The notes under the pieces are model-generated. The model saw only the letters and a list, made by a program, of their open reading frames with translations. It did no database searches and was not told the DNA's origin. A DNA stretch of 64,000 nt from Massilia niastensis DSM 21313 (GTDB taxonomy: Bacteria > Pseudomonadota > Gammaproteobacteria > Burkholderiales > Burkholderiaceae_D), in the NCBI RefSeq assembly GCF_000382345.1, contig NZ_KB908076.1, positions 124,001-188,000 on the forward strand, written 5' to 3'. The translations under genes and the position numbers were made by a program. Below, piece after piece: positions 45,305 through 54,481 of this stretch (positions are counted from its first letter, which is position 1; every line of letters begins with the position of its first letter).

Positions 45305-47833
45305 ATGCATATCGTCGTCATCGGCCACGGAATGGTTGGCCACAAATTCGTCGACACCCTGGCGGCCAGCGGCCGCACGGACGTGCGCGTCACGGTACTG
45401 GGCGAGGAACCGCGCCCGGCCTACGACCGGGTCCACCTGTCGGAATTCTTCTCCGGGAAGACCGCGCAGGACCTGTCGCTGGTCGAGCCGGGCTTCTTCG
45501 ACCGCGACGGCCTGGCGCTGCGCCTGAACGCCCAGGTGGTGGCGATCGACCGCGCCGCCAGGGTGGTGACCCTGGCGGGCGGCGAGGAAGTCGCCTACGA
45601 CAAGCTGGTGGTGGCCACCGGCTCCTATCCCTTCGTGCCGCCGGTGCCGGGCTCCGACCGCAAGGACTGCTTCGTCTACCGCACCATCGAGGACCTGGAA
45701 GCGATGCAGGAATGCGGCGAGCGCTCGCGCACCGGCGTGGTGGTCGGCGGCGGCCTGCTGGGCCTGGAATGCGCGAAAGCGCTGCGCGACCTGGGCCTGG
45801 CGGCCCACGTGGTGGAATTCGCGCCGCGCCTGATGGCGGTGCAGGTCGACGATCCGGGCGCGCGCGTGCTGCGCACCCGCATCGAGGAACTGGGCGTGGG
45901 CGTGCACACGCAGAAGAACACCCTGGCCATCGTCGACGGCGAGGAGGCCACCCACCGCATGCAGTTCGCCGACGGCAGCCACCTCGAGACCGACATGATC
46001 GTGTTCTCGGCCGGCATCCGCCCGCGCGACGAGCTGGCGCGCACCTCCGGCCTCACCATCGGGCCGCGCGGCGGCATCGTGATCGACGACAGCTGCCTGA
46101 CCTCCGACCCGCATATCTACGCGATCGGCGAATGCGCGCTGTGGAACGGCCAGCTGTTCGGCCTGGTGGCGCCGGGCTACGACATGGCGCGCACCGCCGC
46201 GCGCCACGTGCTGGGCACCGAAGCCGGCTTCACCGGCGCCGACATGAGCACCAAGCTGAAACTGATGGGCGTGGACGTGGCCAGCATCGGCGACGCCCAT
46301 GGCGCAACGACGGGCAGCCGCAGTTACCAGTTCCTGGACGAGCGCAAGCAGATGTACCGCAAGATCGTGGTGTCCGACTGCGGCAAGTACCTGCTCGGCG
46401 CGGTGCTGGTGGGCGACGCCTCGCCCTACGGCAGCCTGCTGCAGACCATGCTCAACCGCATCGAACTGCCGGAAGCGCCCGAATTCCTGATCCTGCCGGA
46501 CGGCGGCGGCGCGGAGCGCCCGGCGATCGGCGTCGACAAGCTGCCGGCCAGCGCCCAGGTCTGCTCGTGCAACGACGTCTCGAAGGGCGCCCTGTGCGCC
46601 GCGGTCGAAGGCGGCGCCGCCACGCTCGGCGAGCTGAAGAGCTGCACCAAGGCCGGCACCGCCTGCGGCGGCTGCGTGCCCCTGATGACCCAGGTGATGA
46701 ACGCCGAGCTGAAGAAGCTGGGCGTGGCCGTCAATAATCACCTGTGCGAACACTTCCCGTATTCGCGCCAGGAGCTGTACCACCTGGTGCGCGTGGAAGG
46801 CATCAAGAGCTTCGGCGAACTGCTGGAGCGCCACGGCAAGGGCCTGGGTTGCGACGTCTGCAAGCCGACCGCCGCCAACATCCTGGCCTCGGTGTGGAAC
46901 GACTTCGTGCTCAAGCCGAAGCACGCCAGCCTGCAGGATTCGAACGACTACTTCCTCGGCAACATCCAGAAGGACGGCACCTACTCGGTGGTGCCGCGCA
47001 TGCCGGGCGGCGAAGTGACGGCCGACGGCCTGATCGCGGTGGGCATGGTCGCCAAGAAGTACGGCCTGTACACCAAGATCACCGGCGGCGCGCGGGTCGA
47101 CATGTTCGGCGCCCGTGTCGAGCAGCTGCCCCTGATCTGGGAAGAGCTGATCGCGGCCGGCTTCGAATCCGGCCACGCCTACGGCAAGTCGCTGCGCACC
47201 GTGAAGTCCTGCGTCGGCTCGACCTGGTGCCGCTACGGCGTCGGCGACAGCATCGGCTTCGGGATCGCGCTGGAAAACCGCTACAAGGGCCTGCGCGCCC
47301 CGCACAAGATCAAGTTCGGCGTGTCGGGCTGCACCCGCGAGTGCGCCGAGGCGCAGGGCAAGGACGTGGGCCTGATCGCCACCGACAAGGGCTGGAACCT
47401 GTACGTGTGCGGCAACGGCGGCATGAAGCCGCGCCACGCCGAGCTGCTGGCCACCGACCTGGACGACGCCACCGCGGTGCGCCTGATCGACCGCTTCCTG
47501 ATGTTCTACGTCCGCACCGCCGAGCGCCTGCAGCGCACCAGCGTGTGGCGCGAGAACCTGGAAGGCGGGCTGGAATACCTGAAGCAGGTGGTGGTCGAGG
47601 ACAGCCTGGGCCTCGGCGCCGAACTGGAAGCGCAGATGCAGCACGTGGTCGACACCTACGCCTGCGAATGGAAGGAAGCCGTCACCGACCCGGCCGTGCG
47701 CAGCCGCTTCCGTCACTTCGTCAACAGCGAGCAGGGCGACGAGAACGTCGTGTTCGTGCCTGAGCGCGGCCAGATCCGCCCGGCCGCACCCGATGAACGC
47801 CGCCGCACCATTCCCATTGCCAGCGCCGCCTGA
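45305..47833 (+). CDS. nirB: Nitrite reductase large subunit
   Basis: 842 aa, normal for NirB. Residues 1-300 are FAD and NAD binding (HIVVIGHGMVGHKFVD, VVVGGGLLGLECAKAL). Residues around 419-470 are a BFD-like [2Fe-2S] site (CSCNDVSKGALC, CTKAGTACGGC). The C-terminal half holds the sulfite/nitrite reductase ferredoxin-like and sirohaem domains, with cysteines in SCVGSTWC and GCTREC. Reduces nitrite to ammonium with NAD(P)H in the cytoplasm. Fifteen bases after the transporter. Confidence 0.96.
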   Translation: MHIVVIGHGMVGHKFVDTLAASGRTDVRVTVLGEEPRPAYDRVHLSEFFSGKTAQDLSLVEPGFFDRDGLALRLNAQVVAIDRAARVVTLAGGEEVAYDKLVVATGSYPFVPPVPGSDRKDCFVYRTIEDLEAMQECGERSRTGVVVGGGLLGLECAKALRDLGLAAHVVEFAPRLMAVQVDDPGARVLRTRIEELGVGVHTQKNTLAIVDGEEATHRMQFADGSHLETDMIVFSAGIRPRDELARTSGLTIGPRGGIVIDDSCLTSDPHIYAIGECALWNGQLFGLVAPGYDMARTAARHVLGTEAGFTGADMSTKLKLMGVDVASIGDAHGATTGSRSYQFLDERKQMYRKIVVSDCGKYLLGAVLVGDASPYGSLLQTMLNRIELPEAPEFLILPDGGGAERPAIGVDKLPASAQVCSCNDVSKGALCAAVEGGAATLGELKSCTKAGTACGGCVPLMTQVMNAELKKLGVAVNNHLCEHFPYSRQELYHLVRVEGIKSFGELLERHGKGLGCDVCKPTAANILASVWNDFVLKPKHASLQDSNDYFLGNIQKDGTYSVVPRMPGGEVTADGLIAVGMVAKKYGLYTKITGGARVDMFGARVEQLPLIWEELIAAGFESGHAYGKSLRTVKSCVGSTWCRYGVGDSIGFGIALENRYKGLRAPHKIKFGVSGCTRECAEAQGKDVGLIATDKGWNLYVCGNGGMKPRHAELLATDLDDATAVRLIDRFLMFYVRTAERLQRTSVWRENLEGGLEYLKQVVVEDSLGLGAELEAQMQHVVDTYACEWKEAVTDPAVRSRFRHFVNSEQGDENVVFVPERGQIRPAAPDERRRTIPIASAA

Positions 47834-47856
47834 GCGCACGATTCTAGGAGAACGAC

Positions 47857-48204
47857 ATGCCCCGTGACCTTCAGCAGGATAACTGGACCGCGATCTGCGC
47901 CATCGACGAGATCGTCCCCGACACCGGCGTCTGCGCGCTGATGAATGGCCGCCAGGTGGCGGTGTTCCGGATCGGCGAAGAAGCGCCGCGCGTGTTCGCG
48001 ATCGATAACTTCGATCCGAATTCGGCCGCGGCCGTGCTGTCGCGCGGCCTGGTCGGCAGCATCGGCGAGCGCATCGTGGTGGCCTCGCCGATCTACAAGC
48101 AGCATTTCGACCTCGAGAGCGGAGAATGCCTGGAGGCGCCGCAGCATTCCGTGACCAGCTACCCGGCCCGGCTGGAAGGGGGCAAGGTATGGATAGCGGC
48201 GTAA
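47857..48204 (+). CDS. nirD: Nitrite reductase small subunit
   Basis: 115 aa, NirD-type Rieske fold. Opening WTAICAIDEIVPDTGVCAL and the core VFAIDNFDPNS followed by SPIYKQHFDLESGEC fit NirD. The Rieske cluster ligands are absent, as is usual for this subunit, so it is structural. TAGGAG precedes the start. The next gene begins inside its last codons (16-base overlap). Confidence 0.93.
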   Translation: MPRDLQQDNWTAICAIDEIVPDTGVCALMNGRQVAVFRIGEEAPRVFAIDNFDPNSAAAVLSRGLVGSIGERIVVASPIYKQHFDLESGECLEAPQHSVTSYPARLEGGKVWIAA

Positions 48205-49418
48205 AACCCAGGCTGGTCGTGGTGGGCAACGGCATGGCCGGCATGCGCACCGTCGAGGAATTGCTGGCGCTCGCGCCCGGCATGTACGACATCACGGTGT
48301 TCGGCGCCGAGCCGCGCACCAACTACAACCGCATCATGCTCTCGCCGGTGCTGGCCGGCGAGAAGGACTTCGACGAGATCGTGCTGCACACGCGCGAATG
48401 GTATGCGGAGCACGGCATCACCTTGCACGCGGGCGACCCGGTGGTGGGCATCGACCGCCGCCGCCGCGTGGTGCGCGCGCAGTCGGGCTGCGAAGTCGCC
48501 TACGACCGGCTGCTGCTGGCCACCGGCTCCAGCCCCTTCATCATCCCGGTGCCGGGTTCGCAGCTGGCGGGGGTGGTCGGCTTTCGCGACCTGGACGACG
48601 TCGAGACCATGCTGCAGGCGGCGCGCCAGGGCGGCCGCGCGGTCGTGATCGGCGGTGGCCTGCTCGGGCTGGAAGCGGCCAACGGCCTGCTGCGGCGCGG
48701 CATGGAAGTCACGGTGGTGCACCTGACCGACAGCCTGCTCAACCAGCAGCTCGACAGCAGCGCCTCGCTGCTGCTCAAGGCGGCGCTGGAGCGCCGCGGC
48801 CTGCGCATCCAGCTGTCGGCCCAGACCGCCGCGATCCTCGGCACGGATAAAGTGGAGGGCGTGCGCTTCCAGGACGGCAGCGAGGCGCCCGCCGAGCTGG
48901 TGGTGATGGCGGCCGGCGTGCGTCCCAACGTCAGCCTGGCGCGCGAGGCCGGCCTGCACGTCGAGCGTGCGATCGTGGTCGACGACACCCTGCAGACCTA
49001 CGACCCGCGCGTCTACGCCGTCGGCGAATGCGTCCAGCACCGCAAGAACACCTTCGGGCTGGTGGCGCCGATCTGGGACCAGGCGCGCGTGTGCGCGGCC
49101 CACCTGGCGGGCTTCGGCCACCGCCGCTACGTGCAGCAGGCCACCGCCACCAAGCTGAAGGTCACCGGCATCGACCTGTACTCGGCCGGCGACATCGTCG
49201 GCGGCGAGGGCAGCGAAGACCTGGTGCTGCGCGACCGCCGTTCCGGCATCTACAAGCGCCTGGTCCTGGCCGGCAACCGCGTCACCGGCGCGGTGCTGTA
49301 CGGCGACGTGGCGGACGGTCCCTGGTATTTCGACCTGATCCAGCGCGGGGCCGATGTTTCCGGTTATCGCGACCGCCTGCTGTTCGGGCCTGCGCTGTGC
49401 GAGGCGCAAGCCGCGTGA
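48189..49418 (+). CDS. FAD/NAD(P)-dependent reductase for nitrate assimilation (NasB-like)
   Basis: 409 aa. FAD Rossmann start RLVVVGNGMAGMRTVEELL, NAD site VVIGGGLLGLEAANGLL, and YAVGECVQHR near residue 280; closing pyridine-disulfide-like dimer domain. It resembles the N-terminal part of NirB without the iron-sulfur and sirohaem parts. In nas operons such proteins feed electrons from NAD(P)H to nitrate reductase. It overlaps nirD by 16 bases and ends ten bases before the nitrate reductase gene. Confidence 0.87.
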   Translation: MDSGVKPRLVVVGNGMAGMRTVEELLALAPGMYDITVFGAEPRTNYNRIMLSPVLAGEKDFDEIVLHTREWYAEHGITLHAGDPVVGIDRRRRVVRAQSGCEVAYDRLLLATGSSPFIIPVPGSQLAGVVGFRDLDDVETMLQAARQGGRAVVIGGGLLGLEAANGLLRRGMEVTVVHLTDSLLNQQLDSSASLLLKAALERRGLRIQLSAQTAAILGTDKVEGVRFQDGSEAPAELVVMAAGVRPNVSLAREAGLHVERAIVVDDTLQTYDPRVYAVGECVQHRKNTFGLVAPIWDQARVCAAHLAGFGHRRYVQQATATKLKVTGIDLYSAGDIVGGEGSEDLVLRDRRSGIYKRLVLAGNRVTGAVLYGDVADGPWYFDLIQRGADVSGYRDRLLFGPALCEAQAA

Positions 49419-49428
49419 AGGAGTGACG

Positions 49429-52104
49429 ATGTTGAAGAAAGTGGAAGCGATCCGCACCACCTGCCCGTATTGCGGCGTGGGTTGCGGCGTCAAGGCCACG
49501 CCGCTGGGCGAGGGCGAGGCGAAGATCGAGGGCGACGAGGACCATGCGGCGAACCGGGGACGCCTGTGCGTCAAGGGTTCGGCGCTGGGCGAGACGCTGG
49601 GCCTGGACGGCCGCCTGCTGCATCCGGCCATCCGCGAGGAGGGCAAGCTGCGCCAGGCGGGCTGGGACGAGGCGCTGGACAAGGTCGCGGGCAGCCTGTC
49701 GCGCATCATCGCCGAGCATGGCCCGGACGCGGTGGCGCTGTACGTCTCCGGCCAGATCCTGACCGAGGACTACTACGTCGCCAACAAGTTCATGAAGGGC
49801 TATGTCGGCAGCGCGAACATCGACACCAATTCGCGCCTGTGCATGTCCTCGGCCGTGGCCGGGCACAAGCGCGCCTTCGGCGAGGACGTGGTGCCCGGCT
49901 GCTACGAGGACTTCGAGCTGGCCGACATGATCGTGCTGGTCGGCTCGAACGCCGCCTGGTGCCACCCGACCTTGTTCCAGCGCATCGTCAAGGCCAAGGA
50001 AGCGCGTCCCGGACTGCGCATCGTCGTCATCGACCCGCGCCGCACCGCCACCTGCGAGCTGGCCGACCTGCACCTGCCGGTCAAGCCCGGCGCCGACGTC
50101 GCGCTGTTCAACGGCCTGCTGGCCTGGCTGGCGCGCCACGGCGCAGCCGACCAGGCCTTCGTCGAGGCCCATACCGAAGGCCTGGAAGCGGCGCTGGCGG
50201 CGGCCGACGGCGAGCTGGAGGACGTGGCGCGCGCCTGCGGGCTCGATCCGGCCCTGCTGCGCGACTTCTACGAATCCTTCGCCGCCACCGAGAAAGTGGT
50301 GACCGCCTTCTCGATGGGCGTGAACCAGTCCACCAGCGGCACCGACAAGGTCAACAGCATCATCAACTGCCACCTGCTCACCGGCCGCATCGGCAGGCCC
50401 GGCATGGGGCCGTTCTCGCTGACCGGCCAGCCGAACGCGATGGGCGGGCGCGAGGTCGGCGGGCTGGCCAACATGCTGGCCGCCCACCTCGATATCGACA
50501 ATCCGGCCCACCGCGAGGCCGTGCGCAGCTTCTGGAACGCCCCGCGCATCGCGCAGAAGCAGGGCCTGAAGGCGGTCGACCTGTTCCGCGCGGTGGAAGA
50601 GGGCAAGGTCAAGGCGGTCTGGGTCATGGCCACCAATCCGGTGGTCAGCATGCCCGACGCCGACCAGGTGCGGCGCGCGCTGGCGGCCTGCGAACTGGTG
50701 GTGGTGTCGGACGTGGTGGCGGGCACCGACAGCGCCGCCTTCGCGGACGTGCTGCTGCCGGCCCTGGCCTGGGGCGAGAAGGACGGCACCGTCACCAATT
50801 CCGAGCGCTGCATCTCGCGCCAGCGCGCCTTCCTGCCGGCGCCGGGCGAAGCGCGCGCCGACTGGGACGCGCTGTGCGGCGTGGCGAAGCGCATGGGCTA
50901 TGAGGGCTTCGACTACGCCGGCGCCCACGAGATCTTCGACGAGCACGCGCGCCTGTCGGTGTGGCGCAATGCCGAAGACGGACATCCGCGCGCCTTCCGC
51001 CTCGATCCGCTGGTGGGAATGGACCGCGCCGCCTATGACGCGCTGGACCCGGTCCAGTGGCCGCTGCGCAGCCGCGGCGAAGGCACGGCGCGTCTGTTCG
51101 CCGGCGGCGGCTTCTCGCATCCGGGCGGCAGGGCGCGCTTCATCGCCACCGTGCCGCGCGCGCCGGTGAACGCACCCGGCGGCGAATTCCCGCTGGTGCT
51201 GAACACCGGCCGCCTGCGCGACCAGTGGCACACGATGACGCGCACCGGCAAGTCGCCGCGCCTGGCGGGCCACGCGCCCGAACCCTTCGTCGACCTGCAT
51301 CCGCACGACGCCCTGCTGTGCGGCGTGCGCGAGGGCGAGCTGGCGCGCGTGACCAGCCGCTGGGGCGCCATGGTGGCACGCGTCGCCCATGGCGGCGGCA
51401 TCGCGCGCGGGGCGGCCTTCGTGCCGATCCACTGGAACGGCCAGACCGCGTCCGATGCGCGCGTGGGCGCGCTGGTCAACCCGGAAGTCGATCCGGTCTC
51501 GGGCGAGCCCGAGTTCAAGCACACACCGGTGCGGATCGAGCCCTTCGGCGTGAACTGGCACGGCTTCATCCTGAGCCGCGACGAGCTCCAGCTCGAGCGG
51601 ATCGCCAACTGGACCCGGGTGCGCGGCAGCGGTTTCCTGCGCTACGAGCTGGGCGGACGCGAACCGGTCTCGCCCGAGTGGGCGCGCGCGCTGCTGGGCG
51701 CGGACGAGGAGGCGGACTGGATCGAATACCAGGACAAGGCCGGGGGCATGCTGCGCGCGGCGCTGGTGGTCGACGGACGGCTGCAGGCCTGCGTGTTCGT
51801 GGCGCGCCGTCCCGATCTGCCGTCGCGCGCCTGGCTGGGCGGACTGTTCGCGCAGGAACTGCTGGACAGCGCCGACCGCGCGACCCTGCTGGCGGGCCGT
51901 GCGCCGGCCCTGGGACCGGATCCGGGACCGACCGTGTGCTCCTGCTTCGGCGTGGGACGAAATACGATCTGTGCGGCGATCCGGGACAAGGACCTGAAGA
52001 CGGCGGGCGAGGTGACGGCCTGCGTGAAGGCGGGCGGCAACTGCGGCTCGTGCGTGCCGGAGATCAGGAAGCTGCTGGACGAAGTGCGCTGCGCGGAAAC
52101 CTGA
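49429..52104 (+). CDS. nasA: Assimilatory nitrate reductase catalytic subunit
   Basis: 891 aa. N-terminal [4Fe-4S] ligands in CPYCGVGC (residues 12-19) and GRLCVKG; molybdenum-bis-PGD domains with the presumed Mo-Cys in NSRLCMSSAVAG near 138; a molydopterin dinucleotide-binding C-terminal part; and a final BFD-like [2Fe-2S] site from about 835 (CSCFGVGRNTIC, GGNCGSCVPEI). No Tat signal, so cytoplasmic and assimilatory. Reduces nitrate to nitrite for NirBD. Paracoccus naming would call it nasC. Confidence 0.95.
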   Translation: MLKKVEAIRTTCPYCGVGCGVKATPLGEGEAKIEGDEDHAANRGRLCVKGSALGETLGLDGRLLHPAIREEGKLRQAGWDEALDKVAGSLSRIIAEHGPDAVALYVSGQILTEDYYVANKFMKGYVGSANIDTNSRLCMSSAVAGHKRAFGEDVVPGCYEDFELADMIVLVGSNAAWCHPTLFQRIVKAKEARPGLRIVVIDPRRTATCELADLHLPVKPGADVALFNGLLAWLARHGAADQAFVEAHTEGLEAALAAADGELEDVARACGLDPALLRDFYESFAATEKVVTAFSMGVNQSTSGTDKVNSIINCHLLTGRIGRPGMGPFSLTGQPNAMGGREVGGLANMLAAHLDIDNPAHREAVRSFWNAPRIAQKQGLKAVDLFRAVEEGKVKAVWVMATNPVVSMPDADQVRRALAACELVVVSDVVAGTDSAAFADVLLPALAWGEKDGTVTNSERCISRQRAFLPAPGEARADWDALCGVAKRMGYEGFDYAGAHEIFDEHARLSVWRNAEDGHPRAFRLDPLVGMDRAAYDALDPVQWPLRSRGEGTARLFAGGGFSHPGGRARFIATVPRAPVNAPGGEFPLVLNTGRLRDQWHTMTRTGKSPRLAGHAPEPFVDLHPHDALLCGVREGELARVTSRWGAMVARVAHGGGIARGAAFVPIHWNGQTASDARVGALVNPEVDPVSGEPEFKHTPVRIEPFGVNWHGFILSRDELQLERIANWTRVRGSGFLRYELGGREPVSPEWARALLGADEEADWIEYQDKAGGMLRAALVVDGRLQACVFVARRPDLPSRAWLGGLFAQELLDSADRATLLAGRAPALGPDPGPTVCSCFGVGRNTICAAIRDKDLKTAGEVTACVKAGGNCGSCVPEIRKLLDEVRCAET

Positions 52105-52120
52105 GGGTCCGCGGCTCCCG

Positions 52121-52153
52121 GACGCCGTTCCCGCCACTGGCGGCAACGGCGTC
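52121..52153. terminator. Strong hairpin after nitrate reductase gene
   Basis: GACGCCGTT (52121-52129) pairs with AACGGCGTC (52145-52153), with a further GCC/GGC pairing inside. No T-run follows, so this may be a mRNA-stabilising or Rho-related element rather than an intrinsic terminator. It lies between the convergent nitrate reductase and dienelactone hydrolase genes. Confidence 0.45.
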
Positions 52154-52176
52154 ATGAAGCGACGGGCCAGGCGGAA

Positions 52177-52875
52177 TCAGCGCAGCGTGCGCGCGAAGAA
52201 CGCGTCGGTGCGGCCGTTGGCCAGGCGCGCGTCGGCATCGTCGTAGTGGTTGCCGCCCGGACGGGCGAAGGCATGATTGCGGCCCGGGTAGGTGTAGACC
52301 TCGACGTTCTCCTTGCCGGCCAGGGCGCCGGTGATCTTCGCCTGCGCCGCCTTGTCGATGTATTCGTCCTCGCCCGCCAGGTGGTAGAGCAGGGGGGCGC
52401 CGATATTCTCCGCCTCGTCCACGTACTTGTCGGTGCCGCCGCCGTAGTAGGCCGCGAAGGCGTCGGCATCGGTGCGCGCGGCGCTCAGGAAGGTCATCAG
52501 GCCGCCCAGGCAGTAGCCGGTGACGCCGACCTTGCCGCTGGCGTCGTCCATGGTGCGCACCGCGCTGATGGCGGCGGCGATGTCCTGCACACCCCGGTCG
52601 ACGTCATAGGCCTGGTACAGGGCGATGCCCTTGGCCCAGTCGCCTTCCTTCGCTTCCGACATCGACAGTCCCGGCTCGGTGCGCCAGAACAGGTCGGGGC
52701 AGACCGCGATATAGCCTTTGCGGGCATAGTCGTCGGCGATCGAGCGGATGCCGGCGTTCACGCCGAAGATTTCCTGGATCACGATCAGGACCGGATGCGG
52801 ACCGGGCGCGGCGGGGCGGGCAACGTAGCAGTCGAAGCTGCCGTCAGGCGTCTGGACAGTGAGTTTCTCGGACAT
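52177..52875 (-). CDS. Dienelactone hydrolase family protein
   Basis: 232 aa. Alpha/beta hydrolase with the Cys nucleophile in GYCLGGLMTFL, Asp in AGEDEYIDKA and His in YPGRNHAFA; N-terminal PHPVLIVIQEIFGVN. Enzymes of this family hydrolyse dienelactone in aromatic breakdown, but many paralogues act on other esters or lactones. No aromatic pathway genes are near, so the substrate is open. Confidence 0.88.
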   Translation of the reverse strand: MSEKLTVQTPDGSFDCYVARPAAPGPHPVLIVIQEIFGVNAGIRSIADDYARKGYIAVCPDLFWRTEPGLSMSEAKEGDWAKGIALYQAYDVDRGVQDIAAAISAVRTMDDASGKVGVTGYCLGGLMTFLSAARTDADAFAAYYGGGTDKYVDEAENIGAPLLYHLAGEDEYIDKAAQAKITGALAGKENVEVYTYPGRNHAFARPGGNHYDDADARLANGRTDAFFARTLR

Positions 52876-53212
52876 GGTCTTCCTTTCTTGATGTGGAGTA
52901 AGAACCTGGTGCGGCAGGCGGCCGGCGCGGCCGGCCGTGTCAGCTTTGCATCATAGGTCCTTGTGCCGGATTGGAAAAGCCGCAAAAGGCGCATGCCGCC
53001 AGATGCGCAACATCGGCCGCCCCGGCATGCGCGGGACTGCCGCCCTGGCCGGAGGAGGGGGCCGGCCTGTCCGCCCGCCACATTCCCAGAAAGCTGCGAT
53101 AAGGTTTGTCTTGATTGCAGGTCATTGCTTGCTCCTTGTCAGAACCCGCATTCTAGGGAGCCCTGCGCCGGCATTCTTGATATGACGAGACAAATGTTTT
53201 ACTTTACGGGAC
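52876..53212. other. Intergenic region between dienelactone hydrolase and AraC regulator
   Basis: 337 bases. It must hold divergent promoters for the two flanking genes, but no clear -10/-35 pair is visible. It also carries the short minus-strand ORF 52940-53125. Nothing else stands out. Confidence 0.5.
52940..53125 (-). CDS. Candidate 61-aa small protein
   Basis: ATG at 53125 is preceded by AAGGAG at ideal spacing (seven bases). The product has an N-terminal TCNQDKPYRSFLGMWRADR and a C-terminal CAFCGFSNPAQG motif with one CxxC. It lies upstream of the dienelactone hydrolase gene on the same strand, 64 bases away. No homology recognised; low complexity in the middle argues for caution. Confidence 0.35.
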   Translation of the reverse strand: MTCNQDKPYRSFLGMWRADRPAPSSGQGGSPAHAGAADVAHLAACAFCGFSNPAQGPMMQS

Positions 53213-54208
53213 ATGCATGCAATGGTCCGTTCTTCCGGCGCCAGGGGATATTCCGAGCTGATGCGCAGCCTCGGCGTCGACCCCTTGCCGCTCCTGGCAC
53301 GGCATGGCTTGCCGGCGGACCTGGGGCAGGACGAGGAAGCGATGATGCCGCTGCACGCCGTCGCCGCGCTGATGGAGGAGAGCGCGGCAGTGACGGCGTG
53401 CCCGGACTTCGGGTTGCGGCTCGCCGCCAGCCAGGACATCCGCATCCTGGGGCCGCTGGCGGTGGCCATGCAGCATGCGGCGAACGTGCGCGAAGCGGTC
53501 CTGACGGCGTCGCGTTACCTGTTCGCGCACAGTCCCGCGATCCAGCTGAGCATGGTCGAGGCCGGCTCCGCGGTCGAGCTGCGCATGGAGATCGTGCTGC
53601 CGCACACCCCGGTACGGCGCCAGACCCTGGACCAGAGCCTGGGCATCACGCACCGCATCGTGCAGTTCATTGCTGGCAGCAGCTACCAGCTGCTGGCGGT
53701 CACGCTGCCGCACAAGCCGCTGGCCGACCTCCGGGTCTACCGGCGCTTCTTCGGCGCGCCGGTCGATGCGGAGCATGAGCATGGCGCCCTGCTGCTCACG
53801 CCAGCCACGCTCACCAGCTCGCTCGCGAACGCCGATACGGCGCTGCGCGACATCGCGCTGGATTACCTGGGCCGGCTGTATGGCGACCCGAACCTGTCGA
53901 CGGCGGACCGGGTGCGCCGGGCGCTGGGGACGACCCTGAGCAGCAACCGGGGCGACAAGGCGGCCATTGCCGGACTCCTGTTCCTGCACCCGCGCACCCT
54001 GCAGCGCCGGTTGGCGCAGGAAGGCGTGCATTTCGAAGACCTGCGCGACGAGGTGCGGCGCCAGTTCGCGCTGCATTACCTGAGCGAGACGCGCATCCCG
54101 CTGGCCCAGCTGGCCGGGCTGCTCGGCTTTTCCGACCAGTCGGTGCTGACCCGGTCCTGCCTGCGCTGGTTCGGCAGGACGCCCAGCAGGATGCGTCAGC
54201 CCATGTAG
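53213..54208 (+). CDS. AraC-family regulator (OruR/ArgR-like, N-terminal arabinose-binding-like)
   Basis: 331 aa. Residues 10-195 resemble the arabinose-binding-like domain of the OruR/FeaR class (GYSELMRSLGVDPLPLLARH). The C-terminal 90 residues are a double helix-turn-helix AraC domain (RTLQRRLAQEGVHFEDLRDE, PLAQLAGLLGFSDQSVLTRS). It is divergent from the dienelactone hydrolase and might control it. Inducer unknown. Confidence 0.88.
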   Translation: MHAMVRSSGARGYSELMRSLGVDPLPLLARHGLPADLGQDEEAMMPLHAVAALMEESAAVTACPDFGLRLAASQDIRILGPLAVAMQHAANVREAVLTASRYLFAHSPAIQLSMVEAGSAVELRMEIVLPHTPVRRQTLDQSLGITHRIVQFIAGSSYQLLAVTLPHKPLADLRVYRRFFGAPVDAEHEHGALLLTPATLTSSLANADTALRDIALDYLGRLYGDPNLSTADRVRRALGTTLSSNRGDKAAIAGLLFLHPRTLQRRLAQEGVHFEDLRDEVRRQFALHYLSETRIPLAQLAGLLGFSDQSVLTRSCLRWFGRTPSRMRQPM

Positions 54209-54290
54209 CCGCGACGCGGCATCTCGGCGCCAGGCTGGGGCTTCATGGCCGGTGTGTCGAGATGCCCAGGGGCAGGCCTCGAAGAAATGG

Positions 54291-54326
54291 AAAAAGCCGG
54301 ATCGGCTGATGCCTGATCCGGCTTTT
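54291..54326 (-). terminator. Bidirectional terminator between araC-type gene and tRNA-Pro
   Basis: AAAAAGCCGGATC (54291-54303) pairs with GATCCGGCTTTT (54315-54326), loop 11 bases. A/T runs on both sides let it work in both directions; on the minus strand it is 9 bases past the tRNA 3' end. Confidence 0.85.
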
Positions 54327-54334
54327 GGAATTCG

Positions 54335-54411
54335 TGGTCGGGGTGAGAGGATTCGAACCTCCGGCCTCTACGTCCCGAACGTAGCGCTCTACCGGGCTAA
54401 GCTACACCCCG
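54335..54411 (-). tRNA. tRNA-Pro (anticodon CGG), CCA encoded
   Basis: Cloverleaf is complete on the minus strand: acceptor CGGGGTG/CACCCCG, D-arm with AGCTTAGCCCGGTAGAGC, anticodon stem CTACG/CGTAG with loop TTCGGGA (anticodon CGG), and T-arm GGAGG-TTCGAATC-CTCT with loop GTTCGAATC. The discriminator A is at 54338, and encoded CCA occupies 54335-54337. Confidence 0.95.
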
Positions 54412-54418
54412 ACTGTTT

Positions 54419-54440
54419 GAGATGTCGTTTCCGACATCTC
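54419..54440 (-). other. GNRA-capped hairpin in the tRNA-Pro 5' leader
   Basis: On the minus strand GAGATGTCG-GAAA-CGACATCTC forms a perfect 9-bp stem with a GAAA tetraloop, ending eight bases before the tRNA 5' end. It lies between the promoter (54452-54481) and the tRNA. It may help RNase P processing or terminate ispB readthrough; there is no T-run. Confidence 0.5.
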
Positions 54441-54451
54441 GGGAAGGCATT

Positions 54452-54481
54452 ACTATAATTTGCGTTAGTGGTTCCTGTCAA
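54452..54481 (-). promoter_or_regulatory. Sigma-70 promoter of tRNA-Pro, inside the ispB 3' end
   Basis: On the minus strand TTGACA (54481-54476), 18-base spacer, TATAGT (54457-54452). The TTGACA overlaps the last sense codons of ispB (Val-Asp-Arg). Predicted start near 54445 leaves a short leader with the GAAA hairpin. Confidence 0.75.

Noticed and set aside
45056-48322. Open minus-strand frame of 1088 codons opposite nirB
   Set aside because: It is a high-GC shadow: nirB on the plus strand has all family motifs, and the antisense product has low-complexity His/Ala/Val composition with no domain.
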